Shown: positions 1 through 12,030, counted from the stretch's first letter. The stretch is 64,000 nucleotides of DNA from Pteria penguin (GCA_035048485.1 CM068592.1:32052001-32116000); one strand, 5' to 3'. The notes: generated by a model not told the origin, from the letters alone. Numbers and translations are program-made.

Positions 1-213
1 AATTCTGCCTCATACGAATATAAGAAATGTCAGCAAGAAGAGGGGCGCAGTTAGTTCCCATGGGAATGCCAATGATTTGCTGAAAAATGTTTCCTCCAAA
101 CACCATGAAAATATTGTCTATTAAAAATTCCAGCATTTTGATGATTTGATCCCTCCAAACACCACGAAAATATTGTCTATTAAAAATTCCAGCATTTTGA
201 TGATTTGATCTTC
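1..213 (-). pseudogene. Reverse-transcriptase fragment, frameshifted
   Basis: Read on the minus strand, the segment gives KMLEFLIDNIF, then FQQIIGIPMGTNCAPLLAD, a reverse-transcriptase block common in invertebrate retroelements (possibly Penelope-like). About 59 bp (92-150 and 151-209) are directly duplicated; 59 is not a multiple of three, so the frame breaks. A second shift follows LLAD, after which YSYEAEF-like codons appear in another frame. The fragment runs off the window edge. It is a dead copy. Confidence 0.7.
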
Positions 214-356
214 GGTATCAAGATGTTATTAAGAATAATCTACAGTATTATATCTACAATATTATATCAAGAAAAAATCTGCGATATTGTATCAGTAAGT
301 ACATTTTTGTATTTGCGATATTATAGATCAACAAGAGCAACGCCTAGCGTGGCATA
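214..356. repeat. Degenerate AT-rich ~35-bp repeat, left part
   Basis: Motifs such as tctacaatattatatcaag and ctgcgatattgtatcag recur. The same motif family continues at 1357-1610, on the other side of the inverted-repeat element, so the array appears to have been split by it. Confidence 0.5.
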
Positions 357-1356
357 ATACGCCCGTCGCTTAATTCTGACGAGATCAATTCGCATTTGGC
401 ATTATTTTCATGAAAAACATCTGACGTTTACCAAAGTTAATTGCGTTTCATAGCATTTTATCATAGGAATAAGTCTAAGGGCAAATCTTGAAATTTGTAA
501 GTCCAAGGGCCATAAATCCGTCAAAAGTGATCAATCGTAACAAAACCCGAGCTGGTACTGACGCCGCTTGATATAAAGCAATATACCAAATTTCAATTCA
601 ATATCTTGAAAGACGGCAAAAAAGTCCGGAAAACATTACCTTGGACAAATGGTCATCCCCCCCCCCTCCTAAAATTATAAATTTCTCAAAAATGAAGAAA
701 AAGATATTAAAACCCGTAATATATGTGATAGTTGGTACATTTTACTTGTTTCATGATAAATTTCATAATGTTTTGACAAAAAATAGATTTTTAATGAATT
801 TCTCAAAAAATCTTGAAATTTATAAGTCCAAGAGCCATAAATCCGTCAAAAGTAGGTCAATCGTAACAAAACTTGAACTGGTACTGACGCCGCTTGAAAC
901 AAAGCTATATACCAAATTTCAACTCATTATCATGAAAGACGGCAAAAAAAGTCCGGAAAACATGACCTAGGACATGTGGTCACCCTCAACCCCCTAAAAT
1001 TATAAATTTCTCAAAAATGAAGAAAAAGATATTAAAACCCATAATATATGTGATAGTTGGTACATTTTACTTGTTTAATGATAAATTTCATAATGTTTTG
1101 ACAAAAAATAGATTTTTAATGAATTTCTGAAAAAAGCTTGAAATTTATAAGTCCAAGGGCCATAAATCCATCAAAAGTAGGTCAATCGTAACAAAACTTG
1201 AACTGGTACTGACGCCGGTTTAAATAAAACTATATACCAAATTTCAATTCAATATCTTGAAAGACGGCAAAAAGAGTCCAGAAAACATGACCCCGGACGG
1301 ACGGACGTACGGACAGCGCCATAACATAATGCGTCCTGCTAATGACGGGCGTATAA
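357..1356. mobile_element. Non-autonomous element with ATACGCCCGTC inverted ends
   Basis: The ends atacgcccgtc (from 358) and gacgggcgtat (to 1354) are inverted copies. The interior has three direct copies of a ~325-bp unit (at about 486, 811 and 1136), each with the phrase ggtactgacgccg and cggaaaacatgacc, ending in a gacggacg-rich run. No coding sequence remains. The superfamily is not assigned and no clear target duplication was found. Confidence 0.65.
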
Positions 1357-1610
1357 AAAGTATTTACGATATTATGCCAAGAAATATCTACTACATTATA
1401 TATCAAAACGTATTCACGATATTATATTAAGAAGGATCTGCAATTTCATATATCAAAAAATATCAGAGAAAAAAGAGGAGTTACCGGCTCAGTTATGTGG
1501 CAGAAGTCACCATGGAGCTATACAATATCAAGAAGTATCTACGATATTATATAGAGAAAAATCTGCAATATTATATATCAAGAAATTCTATGATACTATA
1601 TACCGATATC
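1357..1610. repeat. Degenerate AT-rich ~35-bp repeat, right part
   Basis: At least five diverged copies of atctacgatattatat(c/a)aag with interspersed ctgcaatattatat. Continues the repeat left of the element at 357-1356. Confidence 0.5.
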
Positions 1611-2250
1611 TTTTATGATTTTGTTAACACCATTTACAATGCAAAATCATCGATAATACATCGTAACATCAGGTAAAGTGATCAAATACATACGATATAC
1701 GTACTGTTTGCGGCATAACTTTTCACGGAGGTCCCCTGACTTTCTCTAACTTTCAGAAATTTCAAGCCAAGTTGTATGAGCCAATAATATGAAAGTTTAT
1801 GTGTCTTATAGAGACAAAAATAGAATCGGCGACCTTATTACTCATGCCAAGTTAACATTAAATAAATTGATTAAAACTGTGCAACTTCACATTAGCATTA
1901 ACGAAAGAAAACATACTGCGTGTACATTTTCTCATTTGCAACATTCATTTTATCGTAAGTTATATATGTTCTGACAATAAGGAGATCGGGCCGATCGCTT
2001 TGAAGTAATGAGGTGAACACATTAGATAGTCTATAAATAGAGAGGTTGTATTCTGGGGTTTCACTGAGATAATGCATGTAGAATGAGATATTTGGCGCTG
2101 TTTATGGCGGGAGATAGTCTCCAAGGACGCCAGACATCTCGGTATGATTCATAGACGTTTGACCTTGGTGCGTGTAATCTCTATATCAGGCGTCTATCCA
2201 GCGCTAAACAGACGTCGAATGAGCATGCGAAAAAGAGCGGCATTGAACTG
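1611..2250. other. No gene recognised
   Basis: A 61-codon open frame at 1789-1974 (+) has no recognisable domain and no splice context, and is treated as chance. Nothing else is visible. Confidence 0.5.
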
Positions 2251-2590
2251 CTGGTGTTGCTCTTTATATTTAATGTGCTTGACTTGTGGTCAGAAGGAAT
2301 TGGGTTCGAGTGCCGCCATAGTCTCTTCGGTTGCCGTCATTCAGATGAGAAAGTTAAGACCGAAGTCTCGTGCCATATCCCTCACTATTCGAACTGGTCT
2401 GTTACATAGGCCTGGACAGACATCGCCCTTGTATAGATGATGTTATCCTAGTGTATGGTGTCTGACATTGTCCAGTACTTGCTCAGACATTGAATCAGGT
2501 ATTCCCTTATCATCATTAAATTAGCATTGCTGATAACGGTTTAATGCCCCATACATCTGTATATAACACCATGTGCTGTACATTCACAAG
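2250..2590 (-). pseudogene. Coding-like relic, unidentified
   Basis: One minus-strand frame reads, with stops between, IPDSMSEQVLDNVRHHTLG, LYKGDVCPGLCNRPVRIV, RDMARDFGLNF and ATEETMAALEPNSF. The composition (Cys, Met, Arg, Trp-rich, few Lys/Asn runs) is unlike the AT-rich flanks and reads like protein. Four stops interrupt about 110 codons. The family is not recognised; it may be an old exon or a retroelement part. Confidence 0.35.
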
Positions 2591-2818
2591 GTCATAGAAG
2601 AAGGAGGCAGGGGGTACCTTCTAAATGTGTGAGGGGGAGGGGGCAAAGTATACTTAGACCCCTTCCTTTCAGCATAATTTGCATGAGAGCACCTTGCCCG
2701 TGCGACATTTAGAGCCTTTTTATTCTGCTTGTTTAATTCTCCCTTTAATATTTTATCTTTGATTATATACAAAAATTTAGAGGTTGTCCCCCCTTGCACT
2801 TTTCAGCATAAAATGAGT

Positions 2819-2913
2819 AAAATAATAATAATACTGATGATGATAATAATGATGATGATGATGATGATAATGATGATATAAATAATAATAATAAGAAGAA
2901 GAAGAAGAAGAAG
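2819..2913. repeat. (TAA/GAT/AAG)n microsatellite
   Basis: Runs of aat, gat and aag triplets directly border the SINE; the AAG run resumes on the other side at 3081. Confidence 0.85.
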
Positions 2914-3080
2914 GTTGGCTGGTTGGTGTTTTACGTCGTTTTCAACAATATTTCAGTTATATCGTGACATGGAAGCAGGAGGTTACCAACCTCTTAAACA
3001 TAGTGGCGCAACCCGGGAATCGAACCCGGATCGTCGGCGCCGCAAGCCAAGCGCTTAACCACTACACCAAGCCTGTCCCT
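2914..3080 (-). mobile_element. tRNA-derived SINE in AAG microsatellite
   Basis: On the minus strand it begins agggacaggcttggtgtagt, an A-box-like start, followed by gggttcgattcccggg (B box), then a tail cgatataactgaaatattg and cgacgtaaaacacc that is widespread in molluscan SINEs. AAG runs lie on both sides, so it either inserted into an existing microsatellite or seeded one. Confidence 0.8.
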
Positions 3081-3181
3081 AGAAGAAGAAGAAGAAGAAA
3101 AAGAAGAATTATAATTATAATTGTAATTATAATTATCGTATTAATAATCATATTAATAATCATATTAATAATAATGAAAAG
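3081..3181. repeat. AAG and ATT-rich simple repeat
   Basis: agaagaag run followed by alternating attataattata and attaataatcat. Low-complexity; an open frame through it is not a gene. Confidence 0.8.
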
Positions 3182-3512
3182 ATAAATGAATTAATAAATA
3201 AACCTTAAAATAAATCAAAGAAGATCGTTTCCAAAAATATTCAAAACTGATACTTTAAGTTACAGTGTAAATAAATTAGCAACAAGGGTCTAATCTCGTA
3301 TGAGTTCTAATGTTTGGGTCCATTATACATTGAAAAGACTTTAAAATGCTATTGGAGTTCGTTATTCTATCATACATTTGTGTATGTATTGGACAGGTCT
3401 TCTTGAGCTCACTCTTTGTCTCCTTTGTCTATGTAGGGAGAGTGTTCATTAGGTTAATGTATTGGTTTTACAGTAACCATCCCCATAAAATGACACGTTA
3501 AGTTCATCTCGT

Positions 3513-3515
3513 ATG

Positions 3516-3569
<54 letters not shown>

Positions 3570-3682
3570 GCACGTTATGTTCATATTCATTTCATGCGTG
3601 TGTGTGTGTGTGACGTTATGTTCATCTTGTACGTGTGTGTGTGCGTGTGTGTGTTTAGGTGTGTATGTGTGTGTGTGTTTCC
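3513..3682. repeat. (GT)n with an 18-base G run
   Basis: Interrupted gt repeats, a run of about 18 G at 3553-3570, then more gt blocks with the phrase cacgttatgttcat repeated. Open frames on both strands here are simple-repeat artefacts. Confidence 0.9.
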
Positions 3683-3699
3683 CTGGAATAGACACTAAC

Positions 3700-4525
3700 A
3701 TGTCGGTAAAGGAGATGTCTTACTTTCGATGATTTAAATCTAACTCACTACATAACGAAGCAGACGTAATAATAGATACCACGCAAGCATTTTTGCTACA
3801 TCCTTAATGCACATATATCAACATCACCACCCCACCCTACCCCCTGTCTTTCTCTTTCTTCATCCGGCTCGGTAACTGGTTTTTTGTGAGCGTTTTGACA
3901 TAATTCATTCTAGGTCATGTTTTACTTCTGTACATTTATGCTACATTACAAACACATCATGATGATCTACACTGATGTGCAGGTAGTTAATTATAAAGAG
4001 AAAAGTAACGTATTTAGTGGAGTAATTATACCACCATAGAAAATACATGAAAGTAATTCAGAACAAAATCACGACTAACAGGTAACGAGCTCTCGTCATA
4101 TGTTTGAATGATTTCAATAGAGTAATGATCACGTGAGCTAAAACGAAGAATTTTTTTATTCATTATGGTGATGTTTTCGTATAATTACATAAAGAGCTCG
4201 CTCGCCATGATTGCTCACTTAATTTCTATTTTATTTTCAGTGTGCCCTCATGTTCTTTTCTTTTTGGTGCAAATACATTTACCATATGGTTCACAATCTG
4301 CATTTTTAAAATTTCTCTGATATTGCTATAACAACTTTTAGAACAATCAAATTTCTAGATATTTTTATGTATATCCAAATTAATATAAATTTCATCAACT
4401 ATTTAACATGCAAATAAAAATTATTGGTAAAACTTGTTAAATTTATTAGAATTATTTCTGAGAGAGTTACCTCTCCTGGTTAGTAATAAATATTTTATAC
4501 ACCACTGTCTAGAGTTCTGTACTAT
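3700..4525. other. AT-rich, no gene recognised
   Basis: No frame, RNA gene or repeated structure could be supported. Confidence 0.5.
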
Positions 4526-6388
4526 TTTATACCCCCCCCCCCGCAAACAAAGTTTAGGGGGTATATAGGAATCACCCTGTCTGTCTCTCTGTCAGTCTGC
4601 CTGTTTACATTTGTCCGGGCCGTAACTTCTTACTCCCTTGTCAGATCTGCATAATATTTCACTCAATTGTTGTACATGACCCAAGGGTGTGCCATGACCT
4701 TGACCAATGGTCATATCTTCAAGGTCAAGGTCACAGTGCACTCATAGCAATTTTTTTGTCCGGGCCATAACTTCTTAACCCCTTATCGGATCTGGATAAT
4801 ATTTCACATAATTGTTGTCCATGACCCAAAAGTGTATCATGACCTTTACCCTATATATCTTCAAGGTCAAGGTCACAGTGCATACATAGCCAAAATCCTT
4901 GTCCGGGCCATATCTTCTTACTGCCAAGTTGGATTATTATCTAGGATAATATATCACACAATTGTTATCCATGACCCAGGGGTGTATCATGACCTTGGCT
5001 CAAGATCATATCTCCATGGTCAAGGTTACAGTACACACTTGATCGAAATCAATGTCCAGGCCATAACTTCTAACTGCTAAGTTGGATCTGGATAACATTT
5101 CACACAATTACTGTACATGACACAAGGGTGTGTCATGATCTTGACTCATGGTCATATCTTCAAAATCAAGGTCACAGTGCATACATAGCCAAAGTCAATG
5201 TCCGGCCCATAACTTCTTACTGCCAAGTTGGATTACTATCTAGGCTAATATTTCACACAATTGGTGTAAATGACCAAAGAGTGTATCATGACCTTGACTC
5301 AAGATCATATCTCCAAGGTCAAGGTCATAGAATACACTTGTTCGAAATCCTAGTCCGGGCTATAACTCCTTACTGCTATGTTGGATCTGCATAACATTTC
5401 ACGCAATTGTTGTACATGACACAAGGGCGTGTCATGACCTCGACCTAAGGTTATATCTTTAAGGTCAAGGCTACAGTGCATACATAGCCAAAACGTCGTC
5501 CGGGCCATAACTTCTTACTACCAAGATGGATTTGGATTTTATATCATACAATTGTTGTCCATGACCCAGGGATCTATCATGACCTTGACCCAAGATCTTA
5601 TCTCCAACGTCAAGGTCAAAGTGCACAGATGTCAAAATCCTTGTCCGGGCCATTACTCCTTAATGCTACACATATATGTTGGATCTGGATAACATTTCAC
5701 ACAATTGTTGTTAATGTCCAAGGGTTCATGTCCTTGTATCACATTTTAGTGTGTTGTCAGTCTGTGTGTCTGTCTATCTGTCTGTTCATGAAACTTGTCC
5801 GGGTCATAGTTTCTTCCTTTTACCTTGGAAGGAGATCAAATCTTACACAATTGTTGTTCATAGCACAAGGGTGTGTCATGACTTTTAACCAGGGTCATAT
5901 CTATAAGGTCAAGGTCACAGTGCATACATAGCCAGAATTCTTGTCCGAGTCGTAATTTCTTCCTTTTCATTCAGAGGGAGATAATATTTTACACAATCAT
6001 TGTCCATGAGCTTAGGGTGTATTACTACCTTGAACCAAGGTGATATCTACAGTGCATATATAGCTAGAATTCTTGTCTGGGCTATAACTTCTTCCTGTTA
6101 CGTTGCTGGAAGACTATATTTCACACAATTGTTGTCCATGACCCAAGGATGTGTAATGACTTTGAATCAAGATTATATCTACATGGTCAAAGTCAGATTG
6201 CACAAAAACCAGATTGTTTTCATACAGATTGTTTTCAATGATTATACCGAAAAATGTACTTGTAAGTGGGATATCCATTACACTTATACCAGGGATGTAT
6301 CTTGGGATGAATTATTGCATGTTTCAACTTTGTTGCCGCAAGGGGGGGGGGGGGGGGGGGTGTATTTGTCCCGTTAGCACTGCTCTAG
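4526..6388 (+). mobile_element. Pearl-like element with tandem core
   Basis: It opens with tatacccc and gtttagggggtatat, then a tgtctgtctct tetranucleotide-like tract, then about nine diverged units of roughly 150-185 bp sharing catgacctt, caaggtcaaggtca, gtccgggccataacttctt and tttcacacaattgttgt. It ends in a G run, tgtatttgtccc and ctctag|t. This layout (short unique end, tetranucleotide tract, tandem core, unique end) is that of pearl elements of bivalves. The CTAG|T end hints at Helitron ancestry, but no clear terminal hairpin was seen. Confidence 0.7.
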
Positions 6389-7029
6389 TTATATATGTAA
6401 TTTTCTCAACATAGTATTTGCAGTTTATGAGAATAAAATTTGCCTTTCTGTTTGACCTTGTTTGAAATTCAAGGCTTTATGATACGAAGTTTAAAAAAGC
6501 GCAAGTGTGTATGTGTGTGTGTGCGCGCGTGTGTGTGTATGTGTACGTGTATGTGTTTCTCTGTGTAAATGTGCGTCTAGACTTTCGTCATAATGATGAA
6601 TAATGATTAATTAATAAAGCTATAAATATAGTTCTTGCGATAAAATTAATTGATACCAAGTATGTATTAAATAAAAACTGGTATAAATGATATGATTGTT
6701 ATTTAATACATAAGTTGTAGAAGTTCAATGACATCATCGATCTCAAAACACAAAAGAGAAAATTATACCTTTTCGTAATTGTCACGTGATGTTTTGTAGG
6801 GCACAGTCGAAAACGTAATTGACACGTGTTGAAGAACTCTCGGGTTCAATTTCAATCGGCAGATCGTCGGTGTCTTGTCTTTCAGATTAGACGTTGAATC
6901 TGAGGTCCTTCCTCAAAGGAAATGATCATGGGGTAGCGTACAACAAATAACCTTACATACGGTGCTAATCAGCAAGCCAAGGGCAGAGTATTATCACAAT
7001 GGCCAAAATAAACTCACATCTGTCATATC
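6389..7029. other. No gene; small GT repeat
   Basis: A short gt/gc tract lies at 6506-6556. Around 6840-6960 phrases like gtgtcttgtctttcagatta resemble decayed SINE sequence. Nothing else is supported. Confidence 0.4.
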
Positions 7030-9300
7030 AGGTCCATAGCTATAGACCTCAGCAGATAGACATGTGCAGAGTGCCCCAAAATGTCAAAAATAAGTCTCAC
7101 ATATTACATATACCAGTCCATAGCTACGGTACTCAGAAGAACGTCAGGTACAAGGTACCGCCACAATGTCCAGAATAAGCCTCACGTGTTACATATCCCT
7201 ATCCATAGCTACGGTACTCAGCAGAACGTCAGGTACAAAGTACCGCCACAATGTCCAGAACAAGCCTTACATGTTACATATCCCTGTCCATAGCTACGGT
7301 ACTCAGCAGAACGTCAGGTACAATGTACCGCTACAATGTCCAGAATAAGCCTTACATGTTACATACCCCTGTCCATAGCTACGGTACTCAGCAGAACGTC
7401 TGGTACAATGTACCACCACAATGTCCAGAATAAGCCTTACATGTTACATATCCCTGTCCATAGCTACGGTACTCCGCAGAACATCATGTACAAAGTACCG
7501 GCACAATGTCCAGAATAAGCCTCACCTGTTACATATCCCTATCCATAGCTACGGTACTCAGCAGAACGTCAGGTACAAAGTACCGCCACAATGTCCAGAA
7601 TAAGCCTTACATGTTAAATACCCCCTGTCCATAGCTACGGTACTCGGCAGAACGTCAGGTACAATGTACCGCTACAATGTCCAGAATAAGCCTTACATGT
7701 TACATACCCCTGTCCATAGCTACGGTACTCAACAGAAGGTCAGGTACAATGTACCACTACAATGTCCAGAATAAGCCTTACATGTTACATATCCCTGTCC
7801 ATAGCTACGGTACTCAGCAGAACGTCAGGTACAAAGTACCGCCACAATGTCCAGAATAAGCCGCACCTGTTACATATCCCTGTCCATAGCTACGGTACTC
7901 AGAAGAACGTCAGGTACAATGTACCGCCACAATGTCCAGAATAAACCTCACATGTTACATATCCCTGTCCATAGCTACGGTACTCAGCAGAACGTCAGGT
8001 ACAGAATGCCGCCATAATGTCCAGAATAAGCCTCACATGTTACATATTCCTGTCCATAGCTACGGTACTCAGCAGAACGTCATGTACAAAGTACCGCCAC
8101 AATGTCCAGAATAAGCCTTACATGTTACATATCCCTGTCCATAGTTATGTACTCAGCAGAACGTCAGGTACAATGTACCGCCACGATGTCCAGAATAAGC
8201 CTTACGTCTGACATATCCCTGCCCATAGTTATGTACTCAGCAGAACGTCAGGTACAAAGTACCGCCACAATGTCCAGAATAAGCCTTACATGTTACATAT
8301 CCCTGTCCATAGCTACGGTACTCAGAAGAACGTCAGGTACAATGTACCGCCACAATGTCCAGAATAAACCTCACATGTTACATATCCCTGTCCATAGCTA
8401 CGGTACGTAGCAGAACGTCATGTACAAAGTACCGCCACAATGTCCAGAATAAGCCTCACCTGTTACATATTCCTGTCCATAGCTACGGTACTCAGCAGAA
8501 CGTCATGTACAGAATGCCGCCATAATGTCCAGAATAAGCCTCACATGTTACATATTCCTGTCCATAGCTACGGTACTCAGCAGAACGTCATGTACAAAGT
8601 ACCGCCACAATGTCCAGAATAAGCCTTACATGTTACATATCCCTGTCCATAGCTACGGTACTCAGCAGAACGTCAGGTACAAAGTACCGCCACAATGTCC
8701 AGAATAAGCCTTACATGTTACATATCCCTGTCCATAGCTACGGTACTCAGTAGAACGTCATGTACAAAGTACCGCCACAATGTCCAGAATAAGCCTTACA
8801 TGTTACATATCCCTGTCCATAGCTACGGTACTCAGCAGAACGTCAGGTACAAAGTACCGCCACAATGTCCAGAATAAGCCTCACAGGTTACATATCCCTG
8901 TCCTTAGTTATGTACTCAGCAGAACGTCAGGTACAAAGTACCGCCACAATGTCCAGAAGAAGCCTTACATGTTACATATCCCTGTCTATAGCTACGGTAC
9001 TGAGTAGAGCATCAGGTACAAAGTACAGCCACAATGTCCAAAATAAGCCTTACATGTTACATAACCCTGTCCATAGTTATGTACTCAGCAGAACGTCAGG
9101 TACAAAGTACCGCCACAATGTCCAGAATAAGCCTCACGTGTTACATATCCCTGTCCATAGCTACGGTACTCCGCAGAACGTCAGGTACAAAGTACCGCCA
9201 CAATGTCCAGAATAAGCGTCACATGTTACATATCCTAGCCCATAACTACAGTACTCAACAGTGCCGCCACAGTGTCCAGAATAAGCCTAACATGTTACAA
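7030..9300. repeat. 85-bp satellite, about 27 units
   Basis: The unit includes atgtccagaataagcctta, catgttacatatccctgtcc, atagctacggtactcagcag and aacgtcaggtacaaagtacc. Most units are 85 bp; some with atagttatgtactc are 84. Since 85 is not divisible by three, the many ~60-codon open frames are two-unit artefacts. Each unit has the inverted arms cggtact and agtaccg about 20 bases apart and the tight palindrome ggtac-aaa-gtacc, so it can fold into a hairpin. Confidence 0.95.
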
Positions 9301-10870
9301 CTTTTTATAGTTAACTGTTTGTTATCTCAGTGTTTTACTTTCCTAAACGTGACATCCTTTACTTTACAATAGACGTACCTTTAAAAAGATGTGTATTTTT
9401 CTCAGTTTTACCATATAATAATTTTCAAGCTAATTACGTCTTATTTCTTTCTGTAAACTTGACGGAACCATCTGTGTTTTTATCAATAAGAGGGATTATC
9501 ACAAAACTATACTCAGTCGAGTTCTCAACTAACCTGAATCGACCAACTCCATCGACACAGACTCTTGACGAAAATGCCTAATGTATCTATATTAAATTCT
9601 CAATTAATCCGCGCTCCATCCAACGGCAAAACCACTGGCGTAGGCTTAGTTTGAATTTCATGTACTTGCTGTCCTAGATGTAAAGTTTTCTAAAAGATTT
9701 TCACATATAATTTAATCAAAAGATCAAGATGCCTCTTAAAAAAATCTGTACATTTTAGTGATGTACATTTGTACAGTGTCTTAAATCGACGGTAAGATTG
9801 TTCCATAAAATGACTCTAGAAAATACATTTACGATAAGATCGTTTAATATAAGTAGTATAGTAAGATCCAATATACTATACTACTAATATATACATGTAA
9901 AGTCGTTTAGTCTCCACTGCTCTAGTTTGCCTGCAAATAACATCACGAAAAATCGAAACGCATTTAAATATAGAGGTGTTTGATTGTGCAAAACCTTGAA
10001 AAACGTTTTCTAGAAACTTTTTTATTTACTTATTTATTTATTATTATTATTTCATTATTATTTTTTTATGGTAACCTAAATTTTTTATCCATATGACAAA
10101 TTCCCATAATAGACCTACAACAATATGCAAAATGGCGATATACAATCTATTATACATGTAAAGTTTTAATCATGCAACATTGATATAAAGCTTCAACCCT
10201 CTTAAAAACCCTAATTTTCTTTGCAATTTTGTTTACATTAAAATCAACATGAGTAAACCATAATTATACATCAACAAGTAGAAGTTTAGGATGGTTTACG
10301 ATGTCAATATTTTTACATTTTCAGGTTCAATATTTAAATTTGTGATGAACATGTAAGCATAAAAATGTGTTTATTTTGTCTAGCTCAATATTCCATAATT
10401 GTTCTCCATCTCGTATTACAAATTTCCTCTGACTTTAAGCCTGTACACGTGTCTCAATTCTCTGCCAGGATTTCAGAAAGAGAGATTACTTATCCAGAAG
10501 AATACATACAACTTATAACTTTGTGTGTATTTTTAATCACTGAGGCAATAATATAAGTCAAAATTGATCGAAAACTGTTTGGAAGAGATCTTGCGATTTC
10601 AATGTTTGTGCTTACTACCTGTAAATAGCGCTCATTATAAACATAGAGGTATATATATATATATCAATAACTGTATACTTAGACGTAGTTATTGCACAGT
10701 AATCACGTGTTTATGCAATTCAAAACTGTTTTAAACTTTAAAATTGTCTATATCTTATCTGACCTAAATGAATATAAATCACTTCTAACCGAAAACTGTT
10801 TCAAAGAGATTCTGCAATTCCATTGGTTAAATTTTATGTTATATAAACAACTCAATAATCTGGTGTTTCT
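9301..10870. other. AT-rich, no gene recognised
   Basis: Short open frames only (for example 9330-9581 and 10365-10556), none with a recognisable domain or splice context. Confidence 0.5.
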
Positions 10871-10872
10871 GC

Positions 10873-10891
10873 AACACACACACACACACAC

Positions 10892-10941
<50 letters not shown>
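10873..10941. repeat. (AC)n microsatellite
   Basis: About 34 ac units with one ct interruption. Open frames on both strands across it are artefacts. Confidence 0.95.
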
Positions 10942-10942
<1 letters not shown>

Positions 10943-11030
10943 AGGTTGAGTTATATGAGGAGGCATAACCCAAAAATGTTTTACAAAGCTTTTAGGAAAA
11001 AGAAAATGTACAGAAATGTAATTTAAATAT

Positions 11031-12030
11031 AAATGTATTTTATGACCATTTTCAAAAGCTCTTGGTACTATACCTGAAGATAAAAACGGCATTTTTGGTT
11101 CTTTAGATATAGAAAAAGAAATTGTGCATATGATGAACCTGATTCAGAAATTCATTGTGATAAAAATGATAATGTTCTGTGTAAGGTAAATTTGAATCAG
11201 TCACCTGGTTATGATTGCCTTATTAATGAGTATTTCAAGCATTGTACCACTCTTTTACCCCTTTACTCTGTAAATTTGTAATTATGTTTTATGTCTTAGA
11301 CATGTTCCAAAAATGGTGTGATAGTATTATAATACCTGTACATAACATGTGCGGATACAGAGGGGGGTAGGGGGTCTGGAACCCCCCCCCCCCTGGAATC
11401 CGAAAATTTTACCCCAAAAAGGTAATATTTGTACATTTTTTGGGTTGGACCCCCCTCGTCTAAGAGAAAAATTTACCTTTTTTGGTTGGACCCCCTCTGA
11501 CAAGAATTTCTGGATCCGCGCATGCATAAGAAAGGTGACGTTAACAATGTTGACAATTATCGTGGAATAACACTTATGAGCTGCTTGGTGAAAATCTTTT
11601 CCAATATTTTTGAACGCAAAATAATTTGAAAGGCATCTGAAATGGTAAAAAGAAAACTGTATTATATCTGACGCACAATTTGTTTCTTAAAAAGGGTGTG
11701 ATACTACCGATGCTATGTTTGCATTGCATGTCTGAAAAATATATCTTGAATGGGAAGAAGTTGTACTGTAATAACATCAACAGATAAAACTGCATATGTA
11801 TGTGTTGTGGGAAAAATGATATTGAAGATGAATTTCATTTTCTACGTATATGTCCATACCATCATTCTATTTGTCAAAACTGTTCAAAACTATAATATTA
11901 TATAGAAGGCTTTCTGCTTTCAAACTTGCTCAATTATTGACATCTCAAAATGTTTCCGAATTATTCAATCTTAGTAAATATTTACATAACGCACAAAAAT
12001 TGAGAGACTCTCCCCCGCCTAACATTATTT
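11031..12030 (+). pseudogene. Decayed LINE ORF2 (RT and C-terminal pieces)
   Basis: In shifting frames the + strand reads YDHFQKLL, NLNQSPGYDCLINEYFKH, KWCDSIIIPVHK, then KGDVNNVDNYRGITLMS, the start of a non-LTR reverse transcriptase. Then DTTDAMFALHCL, the zinc-knuckle-like CICMCCGKNDIEDEFHFL, and the usual C-terminal end FKLAQLLTSQNVSELFNL with KYLHNAQKLRDS. The RT palm and most of the middle are missing, and several frameshifts and stops occur. An inverted-repeat element sits between HK and KGDV. Confidence 0.85.
11346..11524. mobile_element. 179-bp inverted-repeat element with 5-bp target duplication
   Basis: Ends catgtgcggatacag and ctggatccgcgcatg are imperfect inverted copies. It is flanked by cataa at 11341-11345 and 11525-11529. 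Removing the element and one cataa copy rejoins the LINE frame (PVHK-KGDV). Internal c and g runs pair (ggggggtagggggt with accccccc). Confidence 0.85.

Noticed and set aside
7030..9300. CRISPR-like array
   Set aside because: Direct tandem units without unique spacers, in a eukaryotic setting; the same applies to the 80-bp, 49-bp and 38-bp arrays.
7081..9372. Many ~60-codon MSRISLTCYI frames
   Set aside because: Two-unit artefacts of the 85-bp satellite, which shifts frame at each unit.
11327..11570. Overlapping open frames on both strands
   Set aside because: They cross an inverted-repeat element and C/G runs; the real signal is the LINE frame on either side.
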